A DNA stretch of 64,000 nucleotides from Clostridiaceae bacterium. GTDB lineage: Bacteria > Bacillota > Clostridia > Oscillospirales > Acutalibacteraceae. The notes below the pieces were generated by a model, which did no database searches, was not told the DNA's origin, and was given only the letters and a program-made list of their open reading frames with translations. The position numbers and the translations under genes were made by a program. This document shows positions 42,562 to 51,344 of the stretch, piece after piece. Positions within the stretch are counted from its first letter, which is position 1, and each line of letters opens with the position of its first letter. The stretch covers positions 8,046-72,045 of the forward strand of contig CAJGBV010000008.1 of the NCBI GenBank assembly GCA_904501755.1. The letters run 5' to 3'.

Positions 42562-45500
42562 TTATTTTGCGGAATGGGTTAAATCAATTCCGTTTACACT
42601 TCTGTTTACAGTATCGGAGTAAACTGTGTGTTCTTTGCCGTTTGCATCAACAAAGGTTACATAACCTCTTACAATAAGCTTGGAATCATAAAGTGCTTCG
42701 GTAAAGCCCTTAACGTATGTTGAGAAGGTCATTACGCCATCTGCATATTCCCAACATTCATCAAAGTTATCTTTCTTAACACTAGATTTCTTTACACCAG
42801 CGGTGTTAAGAGAGAAGCCTGTGTATTTACCATCGGCTGCAGTATATTTACCGATAGCACCGTTCTGATAGATAAATCCACGAGCCACAACGGTATACTC
42901 TTCGTCACCAAGCTTGATGGTAGAACCATCTTCGGTTGCATAGTTGAAGTAGAAACGCATTGCCTGACTGGTTGCAGTCTGCATTGCATCACTGTTAAGT
43001 ATAGATGCACCATTTTCGCCAACTGCTACACCGAGATCTTCGTAAACGATATCAGCAATGTAGATTTCGTTATCACATCCTGTAAGGTCATGAGCAGTAA
43101 TGTCCTGAGAGAACCAGACGTAGAAGAATTCTCTTACGCTTGACTTGGTATCATCAATACCGTCAACTGCTGCATAATAACCTGCTGCATCATAGGTTAC
43201 ATAGTATGTAAAGTCATACCAGGTATCTCCTGCAACAACCTTAGCGGTTGTGATGTCGTTATATGCTGCGATATGAGTAGTAGTTCCCCAAATGTTGTTA
43301 GCAATACCTGCTGCAAAATGTACGCCCATATTGGACTCGAACTTGTCAGCCTTAATGGAGAAGCTTACCTTATAGGTGTGACCGTCAACAGCCTTGCCCA
43401 TACGGAATACCTGAGTAGACTTGTTATAGTGGTCTTTAACTTCAGCAAGCTTTTCAGCGTCTGTTGCATTAGGCTTTACGTGAGAATTGATGTTAGTATC
43501 AACAGCAGGGTCCTTGCCAATCATATACTCGTCATAACCTATAGAGTTATAGTAAATAGCAGGAACGTCCACACCGTCTTTCTCAGTGTATTTCTTTTCC
43601 ATCTGAGTACCGAAGAAGTTGGTTTCAGAAGAAACAACATATTCAGGTACCATCATATAGTCAGCGTTGTAGTAGTTGATAGCGTTGCCGTTACCGTAAA
43701 CTACGTCGCTCTTTAATACAGGATACTGAGTAATCTTTTCAAGATACCAGTTGCTGTCAGGGTTGCCGGTCTCTTTATATGCATTTGCGCCAGCCTGACC
43801 AACAGCTATAGCAGTTTCATAACCTGTACCCTTTTCATAAGAGGTATAGGTAGCAGCACCTTCGCCTTCACCAATCTCGATAAGGGTAATAGAAGAAATT
43901 CTGATTTCAGGATAGTCTACATACTCATAAGGATAATAGGTTTTTCCACCTGCTTCATAAGATTCAAGTCCGTTGCCGTCGTCAGCTAAGCGTCTACCCA
44001 TAGCACCGGATACACTGTAGTGGAGAGAGAATACAGGAACGCTGTCTGTAAAGTTGCCTGTTGTAATATGGAATGTATAGGTGTGATTTTCACCCTTTGG
44101 CTTATCTGCTACGGTAGCAGCATAAGAACCGGACATAAGAGACATTGCGTTGGAAGTATACTGATGGAATGTACCTGCATTATACCACTCAGCCACATTA
44201 TCAAGCTTAGCAAGCTTTCTACCGGCGTTTAAGGTAACTTCAAGAGTACCGTGACCGATAATTTCATAGTTAAGAACAGCTGCATACTTGGTATTTGGCT
44301 TAGCCATCATTACCTGACCGTTTTCATCTCTTAGGGTGTAGTTACCGGTAACGCCCCAACCAACGTGGGAAACTTCGCCAACAACACCTGGTTGTTCGTA
44401 AGCGATCATCTGAGAGGTACTTGATGTCTGGTCGACTCCAGTTGTCTTAGAAGGATTCCATATTGCTATAGAACCGGTAGGATTCTTACCAATCTTAACG
44501 TAACCTGCAGTACCTGTGGAGTTAGAATCCCAACCTGAACCTTCTTTAAAGTTGTAGTCCTGTAAATAGGTTTCGCCGTTCATAACAGCAAAGCCCTTCT
44601 TTGCAGCGACACTTAAGGTATAGGTTTTACCCTCGGTATAATCAGCATAATTGCCCCATTTTGCATAGAGGTGAGCTTCAGGAGTATCAGTGTTAGGAAC
44701 GGTAAAGGTTGTTCCTGCAGAAACAGTGAGTGCTTCATTGGTATACCAACCCATAAAGTACTTACCTGCAGGAGCAGTTGCGGGAACATAAGCAATGTTA
44801 TTGGTACCTACAACGATACCGTCGGTAACAACCTTATCCTCGGTTACACCGTCATTATGATGATAGATAACCTTAGCGGGTTCTACAAACTTAGCGTAAA
44901 GGTCAACACTGAGAACGCCGGTTGTGGGCATAGTGATAGAAGAGCCAACAAGGGTATCAGCAGCAAAGTCTTCGCTTGTATACCAGCCATCAAATACCAT
45001 ACCTTCGGGAGCTGTAGGTGCAGCAGCATCGATAGTATATGCAGCACCTGCAGTAGTGCTTACAACCTTATCATTAGCACCATTATTATAGTGATAGGTA
45101 ACCTTAGATACGTTTTCTTCACAAACTATATCATCAAAGTATACAACACAGTCTCTTGCATTTGCATAAGTAACATTAGGTGTTTTTGCAATGAAAGCAA
45201 TTGCCTGACCGCCGTATGTGTTTGCGGCAAGGTCGGTTGCACTAACAGAAAGCACACCCGTCTTCCAGCCGCCTGTTGCCTTTTTATCAATAACAAAGGT
45301 ACCGGCAAGGTCCTTCAGACCGCCACCCCAGATATTACCTGTGGAAATCTGCTTGGTGGTAATGTTTACATTATAAGCCATATCCTCAGGTACATAATAT
45401 TTAAATGTAATCTTGTAATTGTAGGTATATTTGCCGTATGCACCAAGACCCTTTACCATAAACATACCCTGCTCTACTTCGCTGGAGATACGAGTTTTAT

Positions 45501-47958
45501 AATATTTATTTGCTTCAAAAGTGGGAGCAGAAGTAAGTTTTGAGAAGGTATCGGTTTCTGCATCATAAGAATAATATGCGGCATAGTTTGTAGTCCAATC
45601 AGAAGGCGCTGCAGTTAACACATTAAGGTTAGTATTTTCATACTTCATTGACTTATTGCCTTCATAAGCAATTTCGTCGGTTACCATAGCATTAGTGAGC
45701 CATTTATTGTTAACATAGTCATAGGACTGATTATAAGACTCAAAGCTCATTTTGTTGGTTCTTCTAAGCTCATAAACATTAAGCGCTGTACCATCGGAAA
45801 CCTCGGGAACAGGAATATATTCATTAGCAGAAAGGGACCAAACAGCGTCATATTCATTAGTTACACAGCCATCTAGTTTTGGAGTTGTAAGTTCGGGATA
45901 TTCAATCTTCTGACCCTTAGAAACACCAACCTTTGAGGTTGAACCGCCTACATAATTAAAGGTAACTGCTGCTACTTCTTCTACCTTAATTTCCTTAATG
46001 GTGATTGCAGGAGCATCAATAACCTGATAAATCGGGAAGCCGTTACCATCAACCTGATCGGTCTTTTTACCGATAACACCAAAACCACGCAAGGTCACAC
46101 CTACAACAGGAACAAAGTCTGCCGCGCCACTTGCTACGCTAAAGGTTTCGGTTACAAAGTCATCGGTTGCATTGTGGTAGTAAATATAAGAACCCTTATT
46201 AACAAGCTCTTTGTTGTTTGTAGTGGTAGCCCAATTAGCAGCGTTAGCCTTGCTATAGCCAATACTTGCGACTGCGAAAGAACCGGTTGTTACTCCGACA
46301 TCTTGCCATCCGTCAGCGAAGTGTTCTACCTTATAGGTAAGAGTAATGTTGTATGTTGTATTTGGTTTTGCAACAAAAGGAGTACCGTCCTCGCGGTAAA
46401 CGGTTACAAAAGAGGTCTCGCCCCAACCGGATGTTGCGTAAGTTCCATCGCCAAATGATTTGGTGTTAGTAGTATTTACAGTTGCGCCCGAATCATTAAG
46501 TTTTTGTAGTACAAATGGGGAGAGTGATCTGCCGTTAAGGGTGGTATTACCTACTGTTATTGTACCTGCAGGTTTACCATCAACAGCCTTAGGATAGTTT
46601 TTAATACCACTATCGGTTGCATCTACAGCAGCCCAACCGCCACCGTTTGTTTGTGCGTAATAGGTATCGCCGCTAACAAAAGGAACCTCAAGGGTGCCGT
46701 TATTGTTTATAGCAGTCTGAGCTAAAGCCTTAGTACTCCAGTCGTTTGTTGTAGAGGTTAAGTAAGTCTTATAGCCTGCATAAAGCTTTGTGGGTGCGCC
46801 CTCAGCAATAGTAACAGTAGCAGAGGTGTGAAGCTTGGTTAAAGCTTTATCGGTGTACCAACCTGCAAAGTATTTACCGGCAGGAGCGGTAGGAACAGAA
46901 AGAGCTACAGTTTCACCGGGAGTACCCTTATGAGTTGTAACATTGCCGTTGCCATCGTCTAAAACAACAGAACCTACGCCAACTTCGTAAACAGTAAGAC
47001 CGGTAATATAGTATTCACCGTAAGCGTTGTGATACCAGTTACCCTCAGCATCCTGAAGATTTGAAGTTGCCTTTTCATCCTTACCGGGATAATAGTAGAA
47101 ACCGTAACCGCCGGGGAGAGATAAAGCAAGAAGGTTATTATAGTTTACGCCGTTAAAGGTATAGCTTCCGTCAGCATTCTTAGATACATTATATGTATTA
47201 GCAAGAACGTCATCGCTCTGCATAGTCAGAGTCTGGGTATAGCTATAAGCACAGCCTGTTGCAGAGGTACCATTATTATACTGTGTATCGGTACGGGCAG
47301 TAAAGGTGTTAACGCTACCTGATGTTGCTTTATCATAAGCCTGTAAAGTAACATCATCACTTGCGTTAGCTACCATATTAAAGCCTGCGTTCCAATAAGC
47401 GAGCTGAGGACCGGCGTAAAGACCGGCATAGCCGTTCATAGTACCTGTTGCATATTGAAGCAACACTTTCTTGCCACCATCATCGGTATAATAAGCGTTA
47501 TAACGGACACCGTCACTAGCATTAGTTATCGCACCATCAAGTCTTGTATAAGGCTCGATATGAGGACGGCACCATGCACCTGCACCGCGGGTAACAGAGA
47601 AATCCCACTTAACAACATATTGTTTGCCTGCTTCAAGAACAACAGGAGTTCCGTCAGCCTGAAGAGGAACAAACATACCATTGTTGTTGGTGTTGGTACG
47701 CACATAAAGAGCATCCTTACCGTTTAAATTTCCATAACCGATTTCTGCAACGTTATTACTTTTTGCAGCAAAATCGTAGGAAGTTCCGTCAGGATTTACA
47801 GGATTAGCATAATCCGTGTAAATATTTTCTTTACTGAAGTCAAAGCTCCAGTAATGCTCGTATGTATTGTCTACGGTTTCCACAGCGTTAGCAGGGAAAA
47901 TGAACATAGAAAAAATCATACACAGAGCGAGTAAAATGCTTAGTAATTTTTTCATCAT
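42562..47958 (-). CDS. Giant secreted InlB-repeat protein, paralogue of the GH16 protein
   Basis: About 1798 residues from ATG 47958 (an adjacent ATG at 47955 is equally possible; AAGGAG at 47965-47970). The longer frame starts inside the promoter. Signal peptide (KKLLSILLALCMIFSMFIFPANA), then repeating units of carbohydrate-binding-like beta domain plus InlB/Flg_new repeats (AGWYTDKALT, DGWYTSEDF, MGWYTNEALT). The last ~130 residues (ARGFIYQNGAIGKY, TFSTYVKGFTEALYD, DTVNRSV) match the domain before GH16 in the neighbouring protein, but GH16 itself is absent. Likely surface or secreted glycan binding. No cell-wall anchor motif is visible. Confidence 0.8.
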   Translation of the reverse strand: MMKKLLSILLALCMIFSMFIFPANAVETVDNTYEHYWSFDFSKENIYTDYANPVNPDGTSYDFAAKSNNVAEIGYGNLNGKDALYVRTNTNNNGMFVPLQADGTPVVLEAGKQYVVKWDFSVTRGAGAWCRPHIEPYTRLDGAITNASDGVRYNAYYTDDGGKKVLLQYATGTMNGYAGLYAGPQLAYWNAGFNMVANASDDVTLQAYDKATSGSVNTFTARTDTQYNNGTSATGCAYSYTQTLTMQSDDVLANTYNVSKNADGSYTFNGVNYNNLLALSLPGGYGFYYYPGKDEKATSNLQDAEGNWYHNAYGEYYITGLTVYEVGVGSVVLDDGNGNVTTHKGTPGETVALSVPTAPAGKYFAGWYTDKALTKLHTSATVTIAEGAPTKLYAGYKTYLTSTTNDWSTKALAQTAINNNGTLEVPFVSGDTYYAQTNGGGWAAVDATDSGIKNYPKAVDGKPAGTITVGNTTLNGRSLSPFVLQKLNDSGATVNTTNTKSFGDGTYATSGWGETSFVTVYREDGTPFVAKPNTTYNITLTYKVEHFADGWQDVGVTTGSFAVASIGYSKANAANWATTTNNKELVNKGSYIYYHNATDDFVTETFSVASGAADFVPVVGVTLRGFGVIGKKTDQVDGNGFPIYQVIDAPAITIKEIKVEEVAAVTFNYVGGSTSKVGVSKGQKIEYPELTTPKLDGCVTNEYDAVWSLSANEYIPVPEVSDGTALNVYELRRTNKMSFESYNQSYDYVNNKWLTNAMVTDEIAYEGNKSMKYENTNLNVLTAAPSDWTTNYAAYYSYDAETDTFSKLTSAPTFEANKYYKTRISSEVEQGMFMVKGLGAYGKYTYNYKITFKYYVPEDMAYNVNITTKQISTGNIWGGGLKDLAGTFVIDKKATGGWKTGVLSVSATDLAANTYGGQAIAFIAKTPNVTYANARDCVVYFDDIVCEENVSKVTYHYNNGANDKVVSTTAGAAYTIDAAAPTAPEGMVFDGWYTSEDFAADTLVGSSITMPTTGVLSVDLYAKFVEPAKVIYHHNDGVTEDKVVTDGIVVGTNNIAYVPATAPAGKYFMGWYTNEALTVSAGTTFTVPNTDTPEAHLYAKWGNYADYTEGKTYTLSVAAKKGFAVMNGETYLQDYNFKEGSGWDSNSTGTAGYVKIGKNPTGSIAIWNPSKTTGVDQTSSTSQMIAYEQPGVVGEVSHVGWGVTGNYTLRDENGQVMMAKPNTKYAAVLNYEIIGHGTLEVTLNAGRKLAKLDNVAEWYNAGTFHQYTSNAMSLMSGSYAATVADKPKGENHTYTFHITTGNFTDSVPVFSLHYSVSGAMGRRLADDGNGLESYEAGGKTYYPYEYVDYPEIRISSITLIEIGEGEGAATYTSYEKGTGYETAIAVGQAGANAYKETGNPDSNWYLEKITQYPVLKSDVVYGNGNAINYYNADYMMVPEYVVSSETNFFGTQMEKKYTEKDGVDVPAIYYNSIGYDEYMIGKDPAVDTNINSHVKPNATDAEKLAEVKDHYNKSTQVFRMGKAVDGHTYKVSFSIKADKFESNMGVHFAAGIANNIWGTTTHIAAYNDITTAKVVAGDTWYDFTYYVTYDAAGYYAAVDGIDDTKSSVREFFYVWFSQDITAHDLTGCDNEIYIADIVYEDLGVAVGENGASILNSDAMQTATSQAMRFYFNYATEDGSTIKLGDEEYTVVARGFIYQNGAIGKYTAADGKYTGFSLNTAGVKKSSVKKDNFDECWEYADGVMTFSTYVKGFTEALYDSKLIVRGYVTFVDANGKEHTVYSDTVNRSVNGIDLTHSAK

Positions 47959-47990
47959 ACAACTCTCCTTGTAGATATTTTTACACAATG

Positions 47991-48019
47991 ATTGTAACAC
48001 AAGCGATTTCAAATGTCAA
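47991..48019 (-). promoter_or_regulatory. Promoter of the giant InlB-repeat protein gene
   Basis: On the minus strand a consensus TTGACA (48014-48019), 17-base spacer, TACAAT (47991-47996). Confidence 0.85.
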
Positions 48020-48065
48020 TCAAAATTTTTCTTAATTTTTTAATTATTTTGTCTATAAGTATCAA

Positions 48066-48250
48066 ACGTCAGACATTAGACGTTAGATGTTAGACCTTTT
48101 AAGGCTCCCTCGTCAGAGGGAGCCTTTATTTGCCTTCACCATGGGTGACTCCCCATAAGTATGGGGAGATGTCCGAAGGACAGAGGGGACGGGCCGCGGT
48201 AAGCGTGAAGGTGGCAGCCGTTAGGCTGACGGATGAGGGGATTATAACAC
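48066..48250. repeat. Heptad run plus MITE-like palindromic element
   Basis: TAGACGT-TAGATGT-TAGACCT heptads at 48075-48095 are followed by a GGCTCCCTC / GAGGGAGCC hairpin (48102-48124) and further palindromic GC-rich sequence (CCCCATAAGTATGGGG; CAGCCGTTAGGCTG) to about 48250. A 62-codon plus-strand frame here looks spurious. Confidence 0.65.
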
Positions 48251-48280
48251 AGTGTTATTTTTTTATAATAACGCCGTTCG

Positions 48281-48449
48281 CGGCGGCACCAAGGCACCGC
48301 CCTACACAACAGCCGTAATATATATTGAACATTCGTAGGGGCGGATAAATTATCCGCCCGTTTGGTTTGCGGGAGGATAAACTATCCTCCCCTACGCTGT
48401 AGCCGTAAGTTTTCATTGTACATCCGTAGGGCAGGGGCTTGCTCCTGCC
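48281..48449. repeat. Cluster of four REP hairpins
   Basis: In order: GGCGG...CCGCC (48282-48301, CCTAC tail); GGGCGGATAA-A-TTATCCGCCC (48339-48359, GTAGGG head); GGGAGGATAA-A-CTATCCTCCC (48371-48391, CCTAC tail); GGCAGGGGCTTGCTCCTGCC (48430-48449, GTAGG head). Orientations alternate, as in BIMEs, and the linkers share TTGAACATTCGTAGG-type sequence. Confidence 0.92.
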
Positions 48450-48490
48450 GAAAGCCTTTATCCCACAAACAATGCCATATAATTTTCTTG

Positions 48491-48519
48491 TTGAAATTTG
48501 TTTAAATAACCGCTATAAT
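48491..48519 (+). promoter_or_regulatory. Toxin promoter
   Basis: TTGAAA (48491-48496), 17-base spacer, TATAAT (48514-48519). Confidence 0.8.
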
Positions 48520-48591
48520 ATTTTTGGAATAAGGTAGGTCTACAACGGTAGGCGGTTTAAATCTTGCCCTCGGAAACGGGGGTGATGCCCT

Positions 48592-48681
48592 ATGTACATA
48601 ACTAATCAGGATTTATTTCAGTTTAGTATAGTTATAATTTCGGTTATAACTCTTGTAATAACGGTCATAAAAAAGAAATAA
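48592..48681 (+). CDS. Type I holin-like toxin peptide (29 residues)
   Basis: ATG at 48592 after GGGGGTGATG; 29 codons. The peptide is a polar N-terminus (MYITNQD), one Ile/Val-rich membrane span (about residues 8-26) and a KKK tail, the classic shape of type I toxins and small holin-like toxins of Firmicutes. A tiny ATG frame at 48585 (six codons) overlaps the start and might couple translation. A shared hairpin terminator overlaps the stop codon, and a strong promoter on the opposite strand fires back across it. Expression would be expected to depolarise the membrane. Confidence 0.7.
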   Translation: MYITNQDLFQFSIVIISVITLVITVIKKK

Positions 48682-48762
48682 TCGCCCCGTCCTGAGAAAA
48701 CGAGCGATTATTCTTTAATCATTCTTCTGAGGGCAAACCGTCTATACGATTTACCTTATTTC
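48672..48762 (-). ncRNA. Antitoxin antisense RNA (predicted)
   Basis: Predicted start about 48762, seven bases after the -10 at 48769-48774. The RNA runs through the common hairpin and ends around the T-tract at 48666-48675, overlapping the 3' end of the toxin mRNA. Its 5' sequence (AATAAGGTAAATC ... GACGGTTTGCCCTC) resembles the 5' leader of the toxin mRNA (AATAAGGTAGGTC ... GGCGGTTT ... GCCCTC), so the locus is an imperfect inverted repeat. Confidence 0.65.
48677..48712. terminator. Bidirectional terminator shared by toxin and antitoxin RNAs
   Basis: AATAATCGC / GCGATTATT stem with A-rich left and T-rich right flanks; the left arm overlaps the toxin stop codon. Confidence 0.8.
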
Positions 48763-48768
48763 ACTTAT

Positions 48769-48796
48769 ATTATACCAAATCTTTCACAAATGTCAA
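48769..48796 (-). promoter_or_regulatory. Antitoxin RNA promoter
   Basis: On the minus strand TTGACA (48791-48796), 16-base spacer, TATAAT (48769-48774), both consensus. Confidence 0.85.
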
Positions 48797-48826
48797 GCAC
48801 TCGTTTCGGGTGCTTTTTCTTTTTGC

Positions 48827-48847
48827 GGGAGGATAAATTATCCGCCC
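48827..48847. repeat. Chimeric REP palindrome
   Basis: GGGAGGATAA-A-TTATCCGCCC: the left arm is of the GGGAGG class and the right arm of the GGGCGG class, giving one mismatch. Confidence 0.85.
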
Positions 48848-48902
48848 GCGTGAATGTTGAATAAAAATTTTTCATATATTTATCCGAAAGGGCGGAAATT
48901 AT

Positions 48903-50390
48903 ATGAAAAAGACTTTGTTTATAAAAAATGCGGTTATTCTCACCGTAACAGGAACTATACTTCGTTTTTTAGGTATTATATTTAAGGTATGGTTAGCGGG
49001 AAGCATAGGAAGTGAGGGAATAGGGCTTTATCACATTGTTTTTTCCCTTTACACCCTGGCTTCTACCTTTGCCTCTTCGGGAATAACCATAGCCGTCACC
49101 CGCCTTTGTGCCGACGAACAGGCTATTGGCAACAAAAAGGGGATTATACTTATAATAAGAAAAGCAACCATTATAGCTTTATCGGTTGCTATTTTTACCT
49201 TTATATTTCTTATATTCGGTGCGGATTTTATTTCTTCAAAGCTACTATCCGACAGCCGAGCAGCAATGTCGATATGTGTTTTTGCTTTTTCGCTACCATT
49301 TATGGCGGTTTCCTCAGTAGTAAAGGGATATTTTGCCTCAAGACGAAAGGTATGGGCAAACTCCACCGCTGTACTTATTGAACAAATAGTAAGAATTGTA
49401 TTCTGCATTATTTTTATAAAAAAGCTTTCTGTTTTTGGGGTAGCCGGTGCCGTTGCAGGAGTGATGGCAGGGGATACCCTTGCGGAAATAGTTTCCTGTT
49501 GTTACATATATATAATGTATACAATGGATATAAAAAGGGTTATCAGCGAAAACGCCGACAACAGCTTTCGCCGATACGCTCAGCTTCTTCGCATTGCAGT
49601 TCCCATTACCTTTAGCCGATATGCCGTATCACTGCTCAGAACGGCAGAAAACATAGTAGTTCCAAAGTCGCTTACCAAAGCGGGAGGGGATTATTCAGCA
49701 GCTCTTTCTATTTTCGGCGCTTTAAAAGGAATGGCTTTACCCGTTCTTTTCTTTCCGTCCTCACTTTTAAACGCCTTCTCGTCACTACTTATACCCGAAA
49801 TGAGTGAAGCTCTTGTAAGAAACAAACCGCAAATAATACGGGGGAGTGTATCAAAAACTCTGAAAACCACCTGGCTTATGGGGGTTATATTCGCCTGTAT
49901 ATTCTTTTTTTGCGGTGAAAAAATCGGAGTCTTTATATACAGCGACTCCGATTCGGGTTATCTTATTCACATCTTAGCCCCCCTTGTACCGCTGATGTAT
50001 CTTGACAGCATAAGTGACGGCATTTTAAAAGGCCTGGACAAACAGCTTTTTACCTTTCGCACATCGGTTATCGACTCGGCACTGAGGGTTTTACTTATAC
50101 TTGTTTTTGTACCTCGCTACAGCATAGACGGTTTTATTGTGATTATGTTTGCAAGTAACATTTTCACAAGCTTTATGAATGTAGGAAAGGTATTAAGCAT
50201 AACAGAAATAAAACCAAAGTTGTTTACAACAGTTTTACTGCCAATTCTTTCAGCCGCAGGAATAACCATGCTGTTCTGTTCGCTTTTTTCCTTTATTTCA
50301 AGCACATTAATTTATATTTTAGCCGTATCGGTGTTTTCGGTGCTTTTGTATGGTGGGTTTGTTGTTTGTTTTGGAATTTGGGAGCAGTAG
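48903..50390 (+). CDS. SpoVB-like MOP-superfamily flippase
   Basis: 495 residues, about 12-14 membrane spans, with the polysaccharide-flippase/MATE layout: TGTILRFLGIIFKVWLAGSIGSEGIGLYHIVFSLY at the N-terminus, GYFASRRKVWANSTAVLIEQIVRI in the middle. It is closest to stage V sporulation protein B / oligosaccharide flippases, likely moving lipid-linked cell-wall precursors during cortex synthesis. Ribosome site AAAGGGCGG. The TAG stop at 50388-50390 is formed by the GTAG head of a REP element, so the last residues may have been altered by the insertion. Confidence 0.85.
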   Translation: MKKTLFIKNAVILTVTGTILRFLGIIFKVWLAGSIGSEGIGLYHIVFSLYTLASTFASSGITIAVTRLCADEQAIGNKKGIILIIRKATIIALSVAIFTFIFLIFGADFISSKLLSDSRAAMSICVFAFSLPFMAVSSVVKGYFASRRKVWANSTAVLIEQIVRIVFCIIFIKKLSVFGVAGAVAGVMAGDTLAEIVSCCYIYIMYTMDIKRVISENADNSFRRYAQLLRIAVPITFSRYAVSLLRTAENIVVPKSLTKAGGDYSAALSIFGALKGMALPVLFFPSSLLNAFSSLLIPEMSEALVRNKPQIIRGSVSKTLKTTWLMGVIFACIFFFCGEKIGVFIYSDSDSGYLIHILAPLVPLMYLDSISDGILKGLDKQLFTFRTSVIDSALRVLLILVFVPRYSIDGFIVIMFASNIFTSFMNVGKVLSITEIKPKLFTTVLLPILSAAGITMLFCSLFSFISSTLIYILAVSVFSVLLYGGFVVCFGIWEQ

Positions 50391-50563
50391 GGGCGGATAA
50401 ATTATCCGCCTGTTTGATTTGCGGGAGGATAAATTATCCTCCCCTACACTGTAGCCGTAAATATATATTGAACATTCGTAGGGCAGGGGCTTGCTCCTGC
50501 CGTTCAGGTATGCACAAACATAAATATATTAAACATCCGTAGGGGCGGATAAATTATCCGCCC
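50391..50563. repeat. Cluster of four REP hairpins after the SpoVB-like gene
   Basis: GGGCGGATAA-A-TTATCCGCCT (50391-50411); GGGAGGATAA-A-TTATCCTCCC (50423-50443); GGCAGGGGCTTGCTCCTGCC (50482-50501); GGGCGGATAA-A-TTATCCGCCC (50543-50563). The order and linkers closely match the cluster at 48339-48449, so the two clusters are copies of one block. Confidence 0.93.
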
Positions 50564-50594
50564 GTTTAGGAAAGTTAGTATTATGTTGTGGTTA

Positions 50595-51344
50595 TTACAA
50601 TTTACCACACAATATATTGTGGTTTCTTGTTATAACCGCCTCGCCACGCCAATTATACGGGCGGTTTACGGAATCTTCACCTACAACATATTCGTTTCTA
50701 TAGCATTCTATAAACTCTTTTATATTGCTCTTTGCTTTATTCTTATTCATAGGGCAAACTTCTGAACAAATATCACAGCCCCAAACACTGCCATTATTTC
50801 TTATAAGCTCTTGTTCGCTTTCACTAAGCAGTTTTTTCTTCTGAGTAACGGCAGACAAACATTTTTCCTTACAAAGTGCAACAGGACATTTTTCCTTACA
50901 AAGCCCACAATTAAGACATTCATTATATTGTCCTGTGCTTTTGATATACAAATCGGTTACAATTTCGCCTATAAATACAAAGCTACCGTATTTATCATTT
51001 ATAAGAAGTCCGTTTTTACCCCGTACACCAAGACCTGCATTTACGGCAGCAAACACCTCCGGTATAGGTGAATTATCGGTAAAACCAACAAATTTATTAT
51101 TGGGATATTCTTTTTTAAGGTCGTCAATTATGCTATTTAAATATTCCATAACGATTATATGATAATCAGCCACAGCGGCATAGCGACTGATATTTTTTGG
51201 TTTTTCATCATTTATCTTATAAGGAAAGGCAAATAATATAATACTTTTCGCGTTATTTGGCAGTTTTTCTTTATTTCTGCAGTTAATTAGTTTATCTTCA
51301 ACAGCAGAAAAATCACAAACGCCGTATTCAAAATCAAACTTCAT
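50595..51344 (-). CDS. QueG-like 4Fe-4S double-cluster protein
   Basis: 249 residues. The middle resembles the N-terminal half of epoxyqueuosine reductase QueG (SIILFAFPYK, GKNGLLINDKYGSFVFIGEIVTD), followed by two clustered Cys motifs, CLNCGLCKEKCP and CDICSEVCP, which bind two 4Fe-4S clusters. It is shorter than QueG (about 380) and lacks the cobalamin/HEAT C-terminal part. It may be a QueG relative or an electron carrier. Its start overlaps the tadA stop by 4 bases. Confidence 0.78.
   Translation of the reverse strand: MKFDFEYGVCDFSAVEDKLINCRNKEKLPNNAKSIILFAFPYKINDEKPKNISRYAAVADYHIIVMEYLNSIIDDLKKEYPNNKFVGFTDNSPIPEVFAAVNAGLGVRGKNGLLINDKYGSFVFIGEIVTDLYIKSTGQYNECLNCGLCKEKCPVALCKEKCLSAVTQKKKLLSESEQELIRNNGSVWGCDICSEVCPMNKNKAKSNIKEFIECYRNEYVVGEDSVNRPYNWRGEAVITRNHNILCGKL

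Noticed and set aside
44671..45543. 290-codon plus-strand frame opposite the giant InlB-repeat gene
   Set aside because: It lies wholly antisense to a well-supported gene, has low-complexity Cys/Ile-rich sequence and lacks a ribosome site; the same holds for the other plus-strand frames across 37-48 kb.
48130..48318. 62-codon frame in the repeat region after the giant gene
   Set aside because: It is composed of MITE-like and REP palindromes and has no independent coding evidence.
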